Numbered from the stretch's first letter, positions 15,374 through 24,946 are shown. The stretch: DNA of 64,000 bases from CAIVAT01 sp964473485 (GCA_964473485.1 CAYYPH010000019.1:1-64000); one strand, 5' to 3'. Notes: generated from the letters alone by a model not told the origin. Translations and numbers: made by a program.

Positions 15374-17746
15374 ATGGGCAACCTGAGGCATTCGCTCCGC
15401 CGGATTCCCTATTGGGCCTACCTGCTCGTGCTGGCAGTTATCGGCATAAACACCGCCTGGCTGATTTACCGGGGCAGGATACCGCTAGGAGGAGCGACCC
15501 TGAAGATGGAACAGGGATATTACATCCACGATTTTGTAAATCCACGGGGTTCAGTATACGAAGCGGGAATACGCCCCGGAGACACACTTGTTTCGATGGA
15601 TGCTGTTGCCATTGAAAAATGGCAATATAACCTGAAGACAGGAGATACCGTGATTGCAGGGATTCTAAGGAATGGCAAAGAAACTGCAATGCCCGTGATC
15701 ATAGATTCCATCCACTCATATGCCCCCTGGTTTTTCTGGTCCGTCTACATCATTGTGATACTTGTCACCATCGGGAGCCTCTGGTTGCTGTATAAAAAAC
15801 CAAATGATAAATCGGCAGTGTTATTTTTTATCGTTATTCAAATGTTCATGATTGTGATAAATGCAATCAGTTATCAGGATAATGCTCCTTTGGGAATGAT
15901 TGCCGTGTTTGCGTTTCATTTTAGCAGTTGCTTTATAGGTACGGCGCTGATCCATTTTCACCTGCTTTTCCCAAAACCTGCAACGTTTTTCAACCAGGGT
16001 AAAAGATGGCTTATTTTATTCTATATACTGAGCTTCATACTACTGACCGCTTATTTTACGTCCTATTACTTTCTTCACTATCCTGGGTTTATGACCGGAA
16101 AATACTATGGGCTATTTGACAGGATCGTTGTGTCGTGGATGACGCTGACTTTCTTATTGGCGTTAGTTGTTGCCGTATTTCAATTCCGGACAATAAAAGA
16201 CACCCTTTCGCGTAACCAGTTACGTCTCGTAATAACAGGTTCAGCGTTCGGCTTTATAGGCCCCGCGGCTTTTTCACTGTTTTATAAAAGTGTCGGCGAT
16301 ATTTCAGCGAAGTATCCCCTGATGGTGCCTGTTTCCCAGGGAACTGCGACCATGATCCTGATCTGCTGCATCCTGGTCGCCATCTTCCGTTACCGGATCT
16401 GGGATATTGAAATCTTTATCCGCAGGGCAATGCTTTACCTGGGAGCGACAATGGTCATCATGTTGTCGTATTTGTTGCTTCTTTACCTTGTCGATCTGTT
16501 TACGCTCCGTGAATCAAGTCTCACCCGATTTGTGATGCTGGCGCTTTCGGTCATCATTTTCCTGGCGGTCAGGGATTGGCTCCAGCGTATGTTAGAAAGA
16601 GTGTTTTTCAGGGAAAAGTATGATCCGACCACCGTTGTTTCCCGATTTGAAGAGAAGCTTGCCGGCATATACAGGGCCGATGAGCTTAAATCAGGCATCG
16701 TAATGAGAATGGATGAGATATTTCATTTTTCGCACATCGCATTTCTCTTGAAAAAAAATGAACTTGTTTATGAAACGGTATTTTCGGCAGGACTTGATCA
16801 TCAGAGAGTGAAAGGCGAATTTATGGTCACCCGGGAGCTGGAGAACAGGCTTCAGAAGCAGAAAGTATTTACTCCGGGCGAAATGGAACAAATGCCTGTT
16901 TTCATTGAAGAAACCCATGCTGAACTGGTGGTTCCGGTGCTGAAAGATGAACACCCTTTCGGGTTTTTTCTTTGCGGACCAAAGAAATCGGAGAAACCCT
17001 ATTCCATGCAGGACATCCGGCTCCTTTCGCTGATCGCCAGGCGGGTCAACGCATTGTTCCATACGGCGGCACTCTATCAGAAAGACCTCGACCGTCAGCT
17101 CATGCTCGAACGCGAACGAGCAAGGATTTCGCAGGACATGCACGACGATATCGGGGCCAGCCTTACCCGGATCTCTATGATGAGCGATCTGGTCAATAAC
17201 AGGACCGATGTCGGGGATGGTGCCAGGCAATGGTTGGCGAAGATCAGCAACGCATCACGGGGATTGATGGAAGAGATGAACCAGATCATCTGGGCACTGA
17301 ATCCAAGGAACGATAACCTCGAAGGACTCGTAACATACATTCGTCGTTTCGCATTCGAATACCTGGAACCTACAACGGTGGACTGTGTTTTCGATCTCCC
17401 GGCAGAGATGCCGCACCTGGCCCTGAGCGTGGAGGTACGCAGGAATGTTTACCTTGTATCCCGCGAAGCCGTTCACAACGTTGTGAAGCATTCAGGAGCC
17501 ACCAAGGTGGTGATTACGTTCACCCCCCAAACCCCTCTCTGTGAAGGAGAAAGATGGGGGGAGGAAAGGTCGTTTAAAATCTCCATTCACGACAACGGGA
17601 AAGGATTTGATCCCGGGAAGTTCGAATTTCAGGGGAATGGGCTGATCAATATGAAGAAGAGAATGCATGAAATAGGTGGAGCATTGGTGATTCACTCCAT
17701 CATTGGCAGGGGAACGGAAATCGAACTGGAAGTGCCTGTGAGATAA
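15374..17746 (+). CDS. HK2: PDZ-multi-TM sensor histidine kinase (HisKA_3)
   Basis: The start 'MGNLRHSLRRIPYWAYLLVL' includes the first membrane segment. A periplasmic PDZ-like domain follows at about 40-110 ('GSVYEAGIRPGDTLVSMD', 'DTVIAGILRNGKETA'), then about seven further membrane segments. A conserved 'FRYRIWDIEIFIRRAMLYLG' linker leads to a GAF-like domain ('AELVVPVLKDEHPFGFFLCG'). The phospho-acceptor is His590 in 'RISQDMHDDIGASL'. The HATPase_c domain has 'LVSREAVHNVVKHSGA', 'IHDNGKGFD' and 'GNGLINMKKRM'. A repeat-derived insertion ('TPLCEGERWGEER') sits between the N and G1 boxes. The partner RR2 lies 128 bp downstream. The ligand is unknown; a PDZ domain outside the membrane suggests sensing of exposed protein C-termini or a peptide (inference). 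Confidence 0.9.
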   Translation: MGNLRHSLRRIPYWAYLLVLAVIGINTAWLIYRGRIPLGGATLKMEQGYYIHDFVNPRGSVYEAGIRPGDTLVSMDAVAIEKWQYNLKTGDTVIAGILRNGKETAMPVIIDSIHSYAPWFFWSVYIIVILVTIGSLWLLYKKPNDKSAVLFFIVIQMFMIVINAISYQDNAPLGMIAVFAFHFSSCFIGTALIHFHLLFPKPATFFNQGKRWLILFYILSFILLTAYFTSYYFLHYPGFMTGKYYGLFDRIVVSWMTLTFLLALVVAVFQFRTIKDTLSRNQLRLVITGSAFGFIGPAAFSLFYKSVGDISAKYPLMVPVSQGTATMILICCILVAIFRYRIWDIEIFIRRAMLYLGATMVIMLSYLLLLYLVDLFTLRESSLTRFVMLALSVIIFLAVRDWLQRMLERVFFREKYDPTTVVSRFEEKLAGIYRADELKSGIVMRMDEIFHFSHIAFLLKKNELVYETVFSAGLDHQRVKGEFMVTRELENRLQKQKVFTPGEMEQMPVFIEETHAELVVPVLKDEHPFGFFLCGPKKSEKPYSMQDIRLLSLIARRVNALFHTAALYQKDLDRQLMLERERARISQDMHDDIGASLTRISMMSDLVNNRTDVGDGARQWLAKISNASRGLMEEMNQIIWALNPRNDNLEGLVTYIRRFAFEYLEPTTVDCVFDLPAEMPHLALSVEVRRNVYLVSREAVHNVVKHSGATKVVITFTPQTPLCEGERWGEERSFKISIHDNGKGFDPGKFEFQGNGLINMKKRMHEIGGALVIHSIIGRGTEIELEVPVR
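17521..17566 (+). repeat. palindromic element inside HK2
   Basis: A CACCCCCCAAACCCCTCTCT...GAAGGAGAAAGATGGGGGGAGG sequence lies in frame at the same beta-turn of the ATPase domain as in HK1, HK3 and HK4. Confidence 0.6.
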
Positions 17747-17810
17747 CACTGCACCGCATTTCATGTGAATGGGCAGCCAGGCTCCCGGTAACCATTTCAG
17801 CACAATGTGA

Positions 17811-17857
17811 TAACACGAAAAGGGGATACCTTTTAGCAATTCTTCGTTGTACTTTAG
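17811..17857 (+). promoter_or_regulatory. RR2-class operator plus -7 box (site 3)
   Basis: The operator TAACACGAAAAGGGGATA is at 17811-17828, followed by CC. The -7-like TACTTTAG is at 17850-17857, 39 bp from start to start. RR2 starts at 17875, so the leader is short. The class partner is the site at 18704. Confidence 0.68.
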
Positions 17858-17874
17858 CCGCTCATTATCCATCG

Positions 17875-18528
17875 ATGTCAGAAACATTCAAATTACCCGG
17901 TAATCCCATCCGGATTGCGGTGGTGGAAGACGATAAAATGGTCAGGGAAGTGCTGGAGATTCTTCTCAGCGGTTCTCCCGGGTTTACGTGTGCCGCAGCC
18001 TATGAAGACGGTGAATCCGCTCTCGCCGGCCTCCCGGAAGTGAGTCCCAACGTTGTATTAATGGACATCCACCTGCCGGGCATCAGCGGTATCGAATGCA
18101 TAACAAGGCTTAAAGCGATGAATCTGTCAATGTTGTTCATCATGCTGACCATCTTTGAAGATTCCGATGCCGTGTTTCATTCGCTGGCTGCAGGTGCATC
18201 CGGGTACCTGGTTAAACAAACCCCGCCGGCAAAATTGCTTGAAGCCATCCAGGATGTTTACCTTGGCGGTTCGCCCATGTCGCGGGAAATTGCCCGAAAA
18301 GTAGTTCAATCCTTCCAACACCCGGTTACAGCAGCCGATCCTGATATCAACCTGACCAAACGGGAAGACGAAATCCTGTTATACCTTGTAAAAGGGATGC
18401 TGTACAAGGAGATAGCCGCTTTATTGTCCATCAGCGTGGAAACCGTCCGAACACACCTCCGTCATATCTACGAAAAACTCCAGGTACGTACACGCAGCGA
18501 GGCCATCGTAAAGTATCTTACAAAATAA
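17875..18528 (+). CDS. RR2: NarL/LuxR-type response regulator
   Basis: The receiver has 'VVEDDKMVREVLEILL', phospho-acceptor Asp64 in 'VVLMDIHLPGISG' and 'GYLVKQTPPAKLLEAI'. The LuxR helix-turn-helix reads 'LTKREDEILLYLVKG' with recognition helix 'SVETVRTHLRHIYEKLQVR'. Its usual partner should be HK2, the gene before it. Predicted targets are its own promoter and the YCF48-repeat gene at 18845, which carry the same TAACAC-class operator. It is close in sequence to RR3 and more distant from RR1, as is true of their operators. Confidence 0.92.
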   Translation: MSETFKLPGNPIRIAVVEDDKMVREVLEILLSGSPGFTCAAAYEDGESALAGLPEVSPNVVLMDIHLPGISGIECITRLKAMNLSMLFIMLTIFEDSDAVFHSLAAGASGYLVKQTPPAKLLEAIQDVYLGGSPMSREIARKVVQSFQHPVTAADPDINLTKREDEILLYLVKGMLYKEIAALLSISVETVRTHLRHIYEKLQVRTRSEAIVKYLTK

Positions 18529-18703
18529 GTTTTAAGTTTTCAGTTCACAGTTTCCAGTTTAACCAACTACCGACTGACATGCGGACTAGTGAGCAAGTGG
18601 ACAAGCGGACAAGTTACCTTAACTGCAAACTGCCTAATGCCTACTGTCTATTGCCTACTGCCAATTGCCTATTGCCTATTGCCTATTGCCTTCTGCCTAC
18701 TTG
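18529..18703. repeat. repeat-filled gap after RR2
   Basis: No gene lies in the 316-bp gap between RR2 and 18845. It holds TTTTCAGTTCACAGTTTCCAG-like, GGACAAGCGGACAAG and TTGCCTATTGCCTATTGCC units, then the operator at 18704. The spacing is irregular and there are no unique spacers, so it is not a CRISPR array. Confidence 0.6.
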
Positions 18704-18751
18704 TAACACCAAATGGGGATTGACTTACTCGTTTCTGTAATCGTACATTTG
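18704..18751 (+). promoter_or_regulatory. RR2-class operator plus -7 box (site 4)
   Basis: The operator TAACACCAAATGGGGATT is at 18704-18721, followed by GAC. The -7 box TACATTTG is at 18744-18751, 40 bp from start to start. It serves the YCF48-repeat gene at 18845, leaving a leader of about 90 nt. Confidence 0.7.
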
Positions 18752-18844
18752 GAACAACAATGAGCAGGCGATAAGCACCAGGCAGTCAACGGTTAAATAT
18801 TCTCGCCTAAACCCAACCTATAAATTATAGAAACGGAGGTTAAA

Positions 18845-20905
18845 ATGAAAAAAATCCATCTTGTAATGTTAACCTTGATTATTGTAAACGGAACAATGGC
18901 CCAATGGACCTGGCAAAATCCTTTGCCAACAGGATACCGGCATAATTCCGTTTATTTCACCGATGTCAATACAGGGTATGCAGCAAGTTCATATGGGACC
19001 ATTCTAAAGACAATTGACGGGGGCATAACCTGGAGCGCATTGTCAACTGGAACAACCCAGAAATTAAATTCCATTTATTTCACGGATGCAAATACGGGCT
19101 ATGCAGTTGGGGACAATGGAACAATCATAAAAACCTTAGATGGCGGTACAACGTGGACACTATTACCCAGCGGAAAGACTACTTATTTAACCTCAATTTA
19201 CTTTCCCGATGCCAATACAGGGTATGTTGTGGGTGCATCCGATGGCAGTGGAATGGCAACCATTCTGAAAACTACCGATGGTGGCTCAAATTGGACTTCT
19301 TTTAATGGACCTGCCGGTTGGTTGTATTCGGTTTTTTTTCTCGATGCCAATACAGGCTATGCGGCAGGTAATAATGGGATCATCATTAAAACAATAAATG
19401 GTGGCGCAACATGGGGTGACATATCTTATGGAACGGGCAGCACGGTACATAATTCGATTTATTTCACAGATACCTATACTGGTTATTCGGTAGGAACCGG
19501 CGGATTAGTTTTGAAAACCACCGATGGCGGTATAAACTGGACGCCACTATCAACCGGAGCGACCGGTGTTCTGTGTTCGATTTTCTTTAACAGTTCCAGC
19601 ACCGGTTATATTGTCGGAGACGACGGAACCATTATAAAGACCATTGATGCCGGTACAACCTGGACGACTTTGTCAAGCGGAACAACATATGATTTGTCTA
19701 CGGTTCACTTTCCGGATGCCACAACCGGATACGCATTAGGCGCCCATGGAATCATAATAAAAACCATAGATGGTGGCATGACCTGGTCTGAATTATCAAG
19801 CGGGTCATCGTATTTTTTTACATCTGTTTACTTTCCTGACAAAAATACGGGCTATGTGGCAGGTCGCGATGGAATCATTTTCAAAACCAATAACGGAGGT
19901 ACACATTGGACTCCTTTATCAAGCGGAACGACCCAATGGTTGAATTCGGTTGCTTTTACCGATAGCCTGACCGGTTATGTAGTAGGTAATAATGGAACCA
20001 TTTTAAAATCAATCGATGGCGGCATAAACTGGGTTCCTTTATCAAGCGGAACTACCAACTACATGAATTCAGTCGACTTTCCCAATGCCAGCATCGGCTA
20101 TGTTGTGGGATCCGGCGGAATCATTTTGAAAACCATTGATGGAGGCACAAATTGGAATACACTAACAAGCGGAACGACCGAATGGTTGAATTCAGTTTTT
20201 TTTATTGATGTCAATACAGGTTTTGCAGTGGGTAACATGGGAATCATCATTAAAACCATTAATGGAGGAACAACATGGAGTACTGTCTTTAGCGGCACAC
20301 CGGGAGACTATTTAAATTCGGTTTACTTTCCCGATGCTAATACAGGTTATGCGGTCGGGAATGATCATGTTGTTTTAAAAACCGTCGATGGAGGCACAAA
20401 TTGGACTATTATTTACCTTGGTATGAACAGCGCTACATTTAACTCAGTTTACTTTACCGATGCTGATAGTGGTTATATTGTTGGGGACGATGCCTTCCTC
20501 ATGAAAACAACTGACGGAGGCATGACCTGGGAATGGCTGTATCTTGGAGCCAGTGAACTATATTCTATTTTCTTTACTGATGCCAGCACTAGTTATATTG
20601 TTGGTTCTTTTGGTACTATAATGAAAACAACAAATGGAGGGGGCTACCCAGTATGGGTTAGTGAATATTCTCATATACCATCCTCCTTGAAGATTTACCC
20701 GAATCCATCTTTCGATAAAATCACCATCGAAACATCTGCTGAAGGCCATCTATCGATTCAAAATCTAAGCTGCCAGGAACTTATTAACCAATACATAGCA
20801 AAAAAAGTCACTCAGATTGATATAACAACCTTACCTGCGGGGATTTATATAATACGGGTTACAAATAATAAGTCAGTGCAGGTGGGGAAATTCATTAAAC
20901 AATAA
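18845..20905 (+). CDS. secreted YCF48/BNR-repeat protein, T9SS type A domain
   Basis: After a short signal peptide (MKKIHLVMLTLIIVNGTMAQ) come more than a dozen repeats of about 41 residues. Their pattern is 'F-x-D-x-N-T-G-Y-x-x-G-x-x-G-x-I-x-K-T-x-D-G-G-x-x-W-x-x-L-S-x-G-T-T', the YCF48/BNR-like beta-propeller repeat, which probably makes two propellers. The end is a T9SS type A domain ('KIYPNPSFDKITIE', 'LPAGIYIIRV', 'GKFIKQ'). A GGAGGT sequence at 18835-18840 sits 4 bases before the ATG, unusual in this phylum. The gene is lower in GC than its neighbours. As the operator at 18704 suggests, it is the output gene of the HK2-RR2 module. The role is probably surface binding; no enzyme motif was seen. 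Confidence 0.85.
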   Translation: MKKIHLVMLTLIIVNGTMAQWTWQNPLPTGYRHNSVYFTDVNTGYAASSYGTILKTIDGGITWSALSTGTTQKLNSIYFTDANTGYAVGDNGTIIKTLDGGTTWTLLPSGKTTYLTSIYFPDANTGYVVGASDGSGMATILKTTDGGSNWTSFNGPAGWLYSVFFLDANTGYAAGNNGIIIKTINGGATWGDISYGTGSTVHNSIYFTDTYTGYSVGTGGLVLKTTDGGINWTPLSTGATGVLCSIFFNSSSTGYIVGDDGTIIKTIDAGTTWTTLSSGTTYDLSTVHFPDATTGYALGAHGIIIKTIDGGMTWSELSSGSSYFFTSVYFPDKNTGYVAGRDGIIFKTNNGGTHWTPLSSGTTQWLNSVAFTDSLTGYVVGNNGTILKSIDGGINWVPLSSGTTNYMNSVDFPNASIGYVVGSGGIILKTIDGGTNWNTLTSGTTEWLNSVFFIDVNTGFAVGNMGIIIKTINGGTTWSTVFSGTPGDYLNSVYFPDANTGYAVGNDHVVLKTVDGGTNWTIIYLGMNSATFNSVYFTDADSGYIVGDDAFLMKTTDGGMTWEWLYLGASELYSIFFTDASTSYIVGSFGTIMKTTNGGGYPVWVSEYSHIPSSLKIYPNPSFDKITIETSAEGHLSIQNLSCQELINQYIAKKVTQIDITTLPAGIYIIRVTNNKSVQVGKFIKQ

Positions 20906-20996
20906 TGCCCTGCCCCTTGAATATGAATTAATCAATGGGGGAGCATAAAGTAACCCATATACTGTCGATAAACCTGTTCTTTTCCAATAAATAAAC

Positions 20997-21004
20997 TATC
21001 TTTA
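20997..21004 (+). promoter_or_regulatory. -7 box of HK3 (TATCTTTA)
   Basis: TATCTTTA lies 24 bases before the ATG of HK3, identical to the octamer before HK1 and HK2. Confidence 0.4.
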
Positions 21005-21027
21005 CCTGTCTGTTTTATGGCAGATCC

Positions 21028-23436
21028 ATGAAGAAAATACTGCCTGTTTTCCGCCGGATCACCTATTGGGCCTACCTCCTTGTGGCGCTCGTACTGGCGG
21101 CGAACACCATTAACCTGATTTATCAGTATAAAGCCGCTCGCAGCGGGGAACACTTCAGCCTGAACAACGGTTTTTATATCATCGATTTTATCGGGGAGGA
21201 TACGCCGGTTGGCCGGACAGAGATAAAAACGGGGGATACCATTGTTTCCTGCAACGGCATTTCGATTCCGGAATGGACATCGTTTTATCACGGCCAGGTG
21301 GCAGGCGATACGCTCATCTTCGGGATCCTAAGGAATAACGTGGAGATTGGGATCCCGGTGATCGAGGATTCTTACTTTTCGGAAGGGGCCGGGTATATAT
21401 GGGCCAGCTACCTTGTTTCAATCCTGGTCAGCATCGGGAGCCTGTATCTGCTGGTCAGGCGTCCGAAGGATAAGGAGGTCAAATTGTTTTTCATTTATCT
21501 GCTTTTAGTGGCGCTCATAAGCGCCCAGCCGAATTTTATACCTTTTCCGCTTCTTCTCCCTGTACTGGCCAAATCGTTATTCATCATGTTGGGTTCCTTG
21601 TATGGCGCCGTCCTGATCCACTTTCACCTTATCTTTCCGCGCCGGGCCTTGATCCTTCAGAAGTTCAGGCATCTTCCGGTGGTTTTTTACGGAACCGGTG
21701 TCGTTGGTTCGTTATTTTTCCTGGTCCGGTACATTCAATGGGTCTATTTTCCGTCCGGTGAAACAGATGAACTTTTTTTGACGGCAATACGTATCTCGCT
21801 TTATTCCAATACCGCGTTTTTTACGATAGCGCTGGTCATTGCCATCTATCAGTATATCACAATAAAAAATACCCTTGCAAGGAATCAGCTTATGCTTCTG
21901 CTTACCGGATCTTTTTTCGTATTCCTGCCACTTTTCACGTTGGCATTTTTTTACAATTGGGTTACAAGCATCCCATGGCCTTTTACGGTTGACGTGGCTT
22001 CTGCTGCGGGTAACCTGATATTGGTCCTGTGTATCCTGATCGCCGTTTTCCGGTACCGGATCTGGAACGTTGAAGTGGTGGTCAGGAAGGCACTGCTTTA
22101 CCTGACAGCCACCGCAATGATCATCCTGGTCTATTTTTCATTGGTCTGGATCGTTGACCGTCTCCTGGTCCGTGAGAACAACCTTTCCCGTTTCCTGATA
22201 CTGGCTGTTTCCGTTACGGCATTCCTGCTTCTCAGGGACCGGATGCAGCGGATGATCGACCGGATATTTCACCGTGAAACCTATGATTCGGCCACCGTGG
22301 TTTCCGAGTTTGAATCTAAACTGGCGGGCATCTACCGGTTGGATGAACTTACCGCCAGGATCGTTCAATCGCTTGACGAGATATTCCATTTCAGGAGCTT
22401 TGCCTTCAACCTGAGAAAAGAGGGGCTGGTCTACCGTACGGTCACTTTTCAGGGGACCGGGTATGTCCCCGACGGTCATGAATTCACCGTCACACGGGAG
22501 TTTGATGAAAAGCTGCGAAGATCCGGCGTATTTGCTCCTGCTGAACTCATTAACCCGCAAGAACTCCCAGGAATACGGGACGAGGAGCTGATCGTGCCGG
22601 TCACGAAGGATCATGACCCGCAGGGTTTCTTCCTGTGCGGCCCTAAAAAGTCGGAGCGAATCTATTCGCAGCAGGATATCCGGGTTCTGTCACTTCTTGC
22701 CCAAAGGGTGATCGCATTGCTTCACACCGCTTCGCTCTACCAGAAAGACCTGGACCGCCAGGTCATGCTGGAACGTGAACGCCATCGCATCTCGCAGGAC
22801 ATGCACGATGATGTCGGTGCAAGCCTTACCAGGATCTCGATTTTAAGCGAGCTGGCCAGGAACAGGCCGGATTTATCAGGTGAAACCCGTCAATGGCTGG
22901 GCCAGATCAGCGAGACCAGCAGGGAGGTGATGGAGGAGATGAGCCAGATCATCTGGGCGCTGAATCCGAAAAATGATACGTTGAACGGGCTGATCGCTTA
23001 CATCCGGAGATTTGCCAACGAGTATTTCGAACCAACTTCCATCGCCTGCCGGTTCAACCTGCCTGAATCCTTACCCGATTTTACGCTGACCGTCGAGGTC
23101 CGCCGAAACATCTACCTGGTCGTAAGGGAAGCCCTGCATAATGCGGTGAAGCATTCCGGGGCCGCTGAGGTGATGATTGAACTCACCCCCCAATACCTCG
23201 GAGCTTCATTGATCTCACCCCCCAACCCCATCTCCTTCAAGGAGAGGGGGAGTAAGGGAGAGAGGTCCTTCACCCTATCCATCCGCGACAACGGCAAAGG
23301 GTTCGATCCCTCCGCCCCGGAATTCCCCGGCAACGGGCTGGTCAACATGAAGAAGAGGATGGAGGAGATCGACGGGAGGCTTGAGTTGAAGAGTGTACCA
23401 GGTGAAGGAACAATGGTAAAACTTGTGATTCCGTGA
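21028..23436 (+). CDS. HK3: PDZ-multi-TM sensor histidine kinase (HisKA_3)
   Basis: It has the same layout as HK2: first membrane segment ('RRITYWAYLLVALVLA'), PDZ-like domain at about 40-115 ('GRTEIKTGDTIVSCNGI', 'DTLIFGILRNNVEIG'), about seven membrane segments, the 'FRYRIWNVEVVVRKALLYL' linker and a GAF-like domain. His593 lies in 'RISQDMHDDVGASL', and the HATPase_c domain has 'LVVREALHNAVKHSGA', 'IRDNGKGFD' and 'GNGLVNMKKRM'. No regulator gene follows directly; the next regulator, RR3, lies after HK4. The 3' ends of HK3 and HK4 are almost identical at the DNA level. A palindromic repeat at 23214-23265 is read through in frame in the ATPase domain. Confidence 0.9.
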   Translation: MKKILPVFRRITYWAYLLVALVLAANTINLIYQYKAARSGEHFSLNNGFYIIDFIGEDTPVGRTEIKTGDTIVSCNGISIPEWTSFYHGQVAGDTLIFGILRNNVEIGIPVIEDSYFSEGAGYIWASYLVSILVSIGSLYLLVRRPKDKEVKLFFIYLLLVALISAQPNFIPFPLLLPVLAKSLFIMLGSLYGAVLIHFHLIFPRRALILQKFRHLPVVFYGTGVVGSLFFLVRYIQWVYFPSGETDELFLTAIRISLYSNTAFFTIALVIAIYQYITIKNTLARNQLMLLLTGSFFVFLPLFTLAFFYNWVTSIPWPFTVDVASAAGNLILVLCILIAVFRYRIWNVEVVVRKALLYLTATAMIILVYFSLVWIVDRLLVRENNLSRFLILAVSVTAFLLLRDRMQRMIDRIFHRETYDSATVVSEFESKLAGIYRLDELTARIVQSLDEIFHFRSFAFNLRKEGLVYRTVTFQGTGYVPDGHEFTVTREFDEKLRRSGVFAPAELINPQELPGIRDEELIVPVTKDHDPQGFFLCGPKKSERIYSQQDIRVLSLLAQRVIALLHTASLYQKDLDRQVMLERERHRISQDMHDDVGASLTRISILSELARNRPDLSGETRQWLGQISETSREVMEEMSQIIWALNPKNDTLNGLIAYIRRFANEYFEPTSIACRFNLPESLPDFTLTVEVRRNIYLVVREALHNAVKHSGAAEVMIELTPQYLGASLISPPNPISFKERGSKGERSFTLSIRDNGKGFDPSAPEFPGNGLVNMKKRMEEIDGRLELKSVPGEGTMVKLVIP
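23214..23265 (+). repeat. palindromic element inside HK3
   Basis: A CTCACCCCCC arm, then an ATCTCCTT / AAGGAGA dyad and a GGGGGAGTAAGGGAGAG arm. It is translated as 'SPPNPISFKERGSKGER' and closely matches the element in HK4. Confidence 0.7.
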
Positions 23437-23466
23437 TATCTCCACCTTTCAGGTCATCCATGTAAT

Positions 23467-23513
23467 TACTACTTTTTGGTGATACCGCCTGCATTTTTCC
23501 CGGAATAACTTTG
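23467..23513 (+). promoter_or_regulatory. RR3-class operator plus -7 box (site 5)
   Basis: The operator TACTACTTTTTGGTGATA is at 23467-23484, followed by CC. The -7 box TAACTTTG is at 23506-23513, 39 bp from start to start. It begins 31 bases after the HK3 stop, exactly as site 7 follows HK4. It serves the FISUMP gene. Confidence 0.75.
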
Positions 23514-23527
23514 ATGGAAAAAACGCC

Positions 23528-24865
23528 ATGAAAAAGACCGTTCTGTTTTCAGCGGTGATGATCCTGTTTATTCTTCATGTCCCAGGTCAGCGATCATCCC
23601 TTAATCTGACATTTACAGCCATCGACAGTGCTGCCTATACCGTTCTCGACCGTATTAAAGTAATGAACCGGTCGGGCGGGGGCGATACCGTACTGAACTG
23701 GCCCGACACGGTTTTGTCGCTCATTCCGGTATCAATCAGAAATCTCACAAGAGAAAACGACCCGTTCAGGGTCTTTCAGAACTATCCGAATCCTGTCTTC
23801 GATCAGACAATTGTTTCCATTTACATCCCCGGCAAAGACCTTGTGGAGATAAAGATCATTGATCCGTCGGGCCGTGTTCTGTTAACGGATAAACGAGAAC
23901 TTGATAAAGGGATCCACTCTTTCCGGTTTATTCCAGGAAGCGGATCCTTTTTTTTCTTCTCTGTCCGGTGGAGAGACCAACATGGGAGTATCAGGATGTT
24001 ACGGACAACCGAAGGGTCTTCCGCAAAGACCTCGCTGCACTACCTGGGTCTAAAGGGTTCCAACCCTCGTTTCAAATCGGCTGCTGCAATTCAGCAATTT
24101 TGTTTCTACCCTGGCGATACTTTGCTTTGCATCGGATATGCCGGCGCTTTTGAGTCAGGGATCCTTCGTGCTCCGGCTACCTCCGAAACACTCACCTTCC
24201 GGTTTGCCTCAGGCATCCCCTGTCCGGGTATGCCCACGGTTATTTACGAAGGCCAGGTTTACAACACCATCCAGGTGTTCAGCCAGTGCTGGCTGAAGGA
24301 GAACCTCAACGTAGGTGCCATGATCAGCGGTAACCAGAACCAGACCAACAACGGGATTATCGAAAAGTACTGTCACAACAACCAGCCCGACAGCTGCAGC
24401 AAATACGGCGGGTTGTACCAATGGGACGAAATGATGCAGTATGCTACGCAGCAGGGTTCACAGGGTATCTGCCCCCCGGGCTGGCATATCCCGGCCGATG
24501 AGGAGTGGAAAGTGCTGGAAGGAGCCGTAGACAGCCAATACGGGATCGGTCACAGCGTTTGGAACAGCCAGGGCCTGCGAGGATCTGACGCCGGGAAAAA
24601 CCTGAAGACCACAGTCGGCTGGAACAACAACGGCAACGGTACCGACCTTTTCGGATTTTCCGCGTTGCCGGCTGCTTACCGGCTTACCAATGGAACATTT
24701 GAGGTAACCGGGATCGAAGCGGTCTGGTGGAACTCCACTCCCTTCATTCCCGACTATGCGTGGTACCGTAATATCCACCATTTCTCGACGAAAGCCGGCC
24801 GTTTTGCCGACTCCTGGAGTTATAAGAATTACGGTTTCAGCGTGAGATGCCTGCGGAATGAATGA
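23528..24865 (+). CDS. secreted FISUMP-domain protein with internal T9SS-like domain
   Basis: The signal peptide is 'MKKTVLFSAVMILFILHVPG' followed by Q. Residues 85-155 or so look like a T9SS type A sorting domain ('VFQNYPNPVFDQTIVSIYIP', 'EIKIIDPSGRVLL', 'GSGSFFFFSVRW'), but in the middle of the chain rather than at its end. The C-terminal half is the Fibrobacter major paralogous (FISUMP) domain: 'CWLKENLNVGAMI', 'KYGGLYQWDEMMQYA', 'GICPPGWHIPADEEW', and the end 'YGFSVRCLRNE'. FISUMP proteins are surface or secreted lipoprotein-like proteins of unknown function. The gene carries an RR3-class operator and follows HK3. Confidence 0.82.
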   Translation: MKKTVLFSAVMILFILHVPGQRSSLNLTFTAIDSAAYTVLDRIKVMNRSGGGDTVLNWPDTVLSLIPVSIRNLTRENDPFRVFQNYPNPVFDQTIVSIYIPGKDLVEIKIIDPSGRVLLTDKRELDKGIHSFRFIPGSGSFFFFSVRWRDQHGSIRMLRTTEGSSAKTSLHYLGLKGSNPRFKSAAAIQQFCFYPGDTLLCIGYAGAFESGILRAPATSETLTFRFASGIPCPGMPTVIYEGQVYNTIQVFSQCWLKENLNVGAMISGNQNQTNNGIIEKYCHNNQPDSCSKYGGLYQWDEMMQYATQQGSQGICPPGWHIPADEEWKVLEGAVDSQYGIGHSVWNSQGLRGSDAGKNLKTTVGWNNNGNGTDLFGFSALPAAYRLTNGTFEVTGIEAVWWNSTPFIPDYAWYRNIHHFSTKAGRFADSWSYKNYGFSVRCLRNE

Positions 24866-24878
24866 TTTCTGGTCAAAT

Positions 24879-24926
24879 TACTACTTTTTGGTGATTGAAT
24901 CCGGCAAGCGGTTGGTGATACCTTTG
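24879..24926 (+). promoter_or_regulatory. RR3-class operator plus -7 box (site 6)
   Basis: The operator TACTACTTTTTGGTGATT is at 24879-24896 and the -7 box TACCTTTG at 24919-24926, 40 bp from start to start. GGAGGT at 24938-24943 lies 3 bases before the ATG at 24947. Confidence 0.75.
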
Positions 24927-24946
24927 GTGGAAAAAAAGGAGGTCAT

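Noticed and set aside
20951..20970. Operator-like TAACCCATATACTGTCGATA upstream of HK3
   Set aside because: The right half does not align at the 6-base gap, and the distance to the -7 box is 46 bp rather than 39-40.
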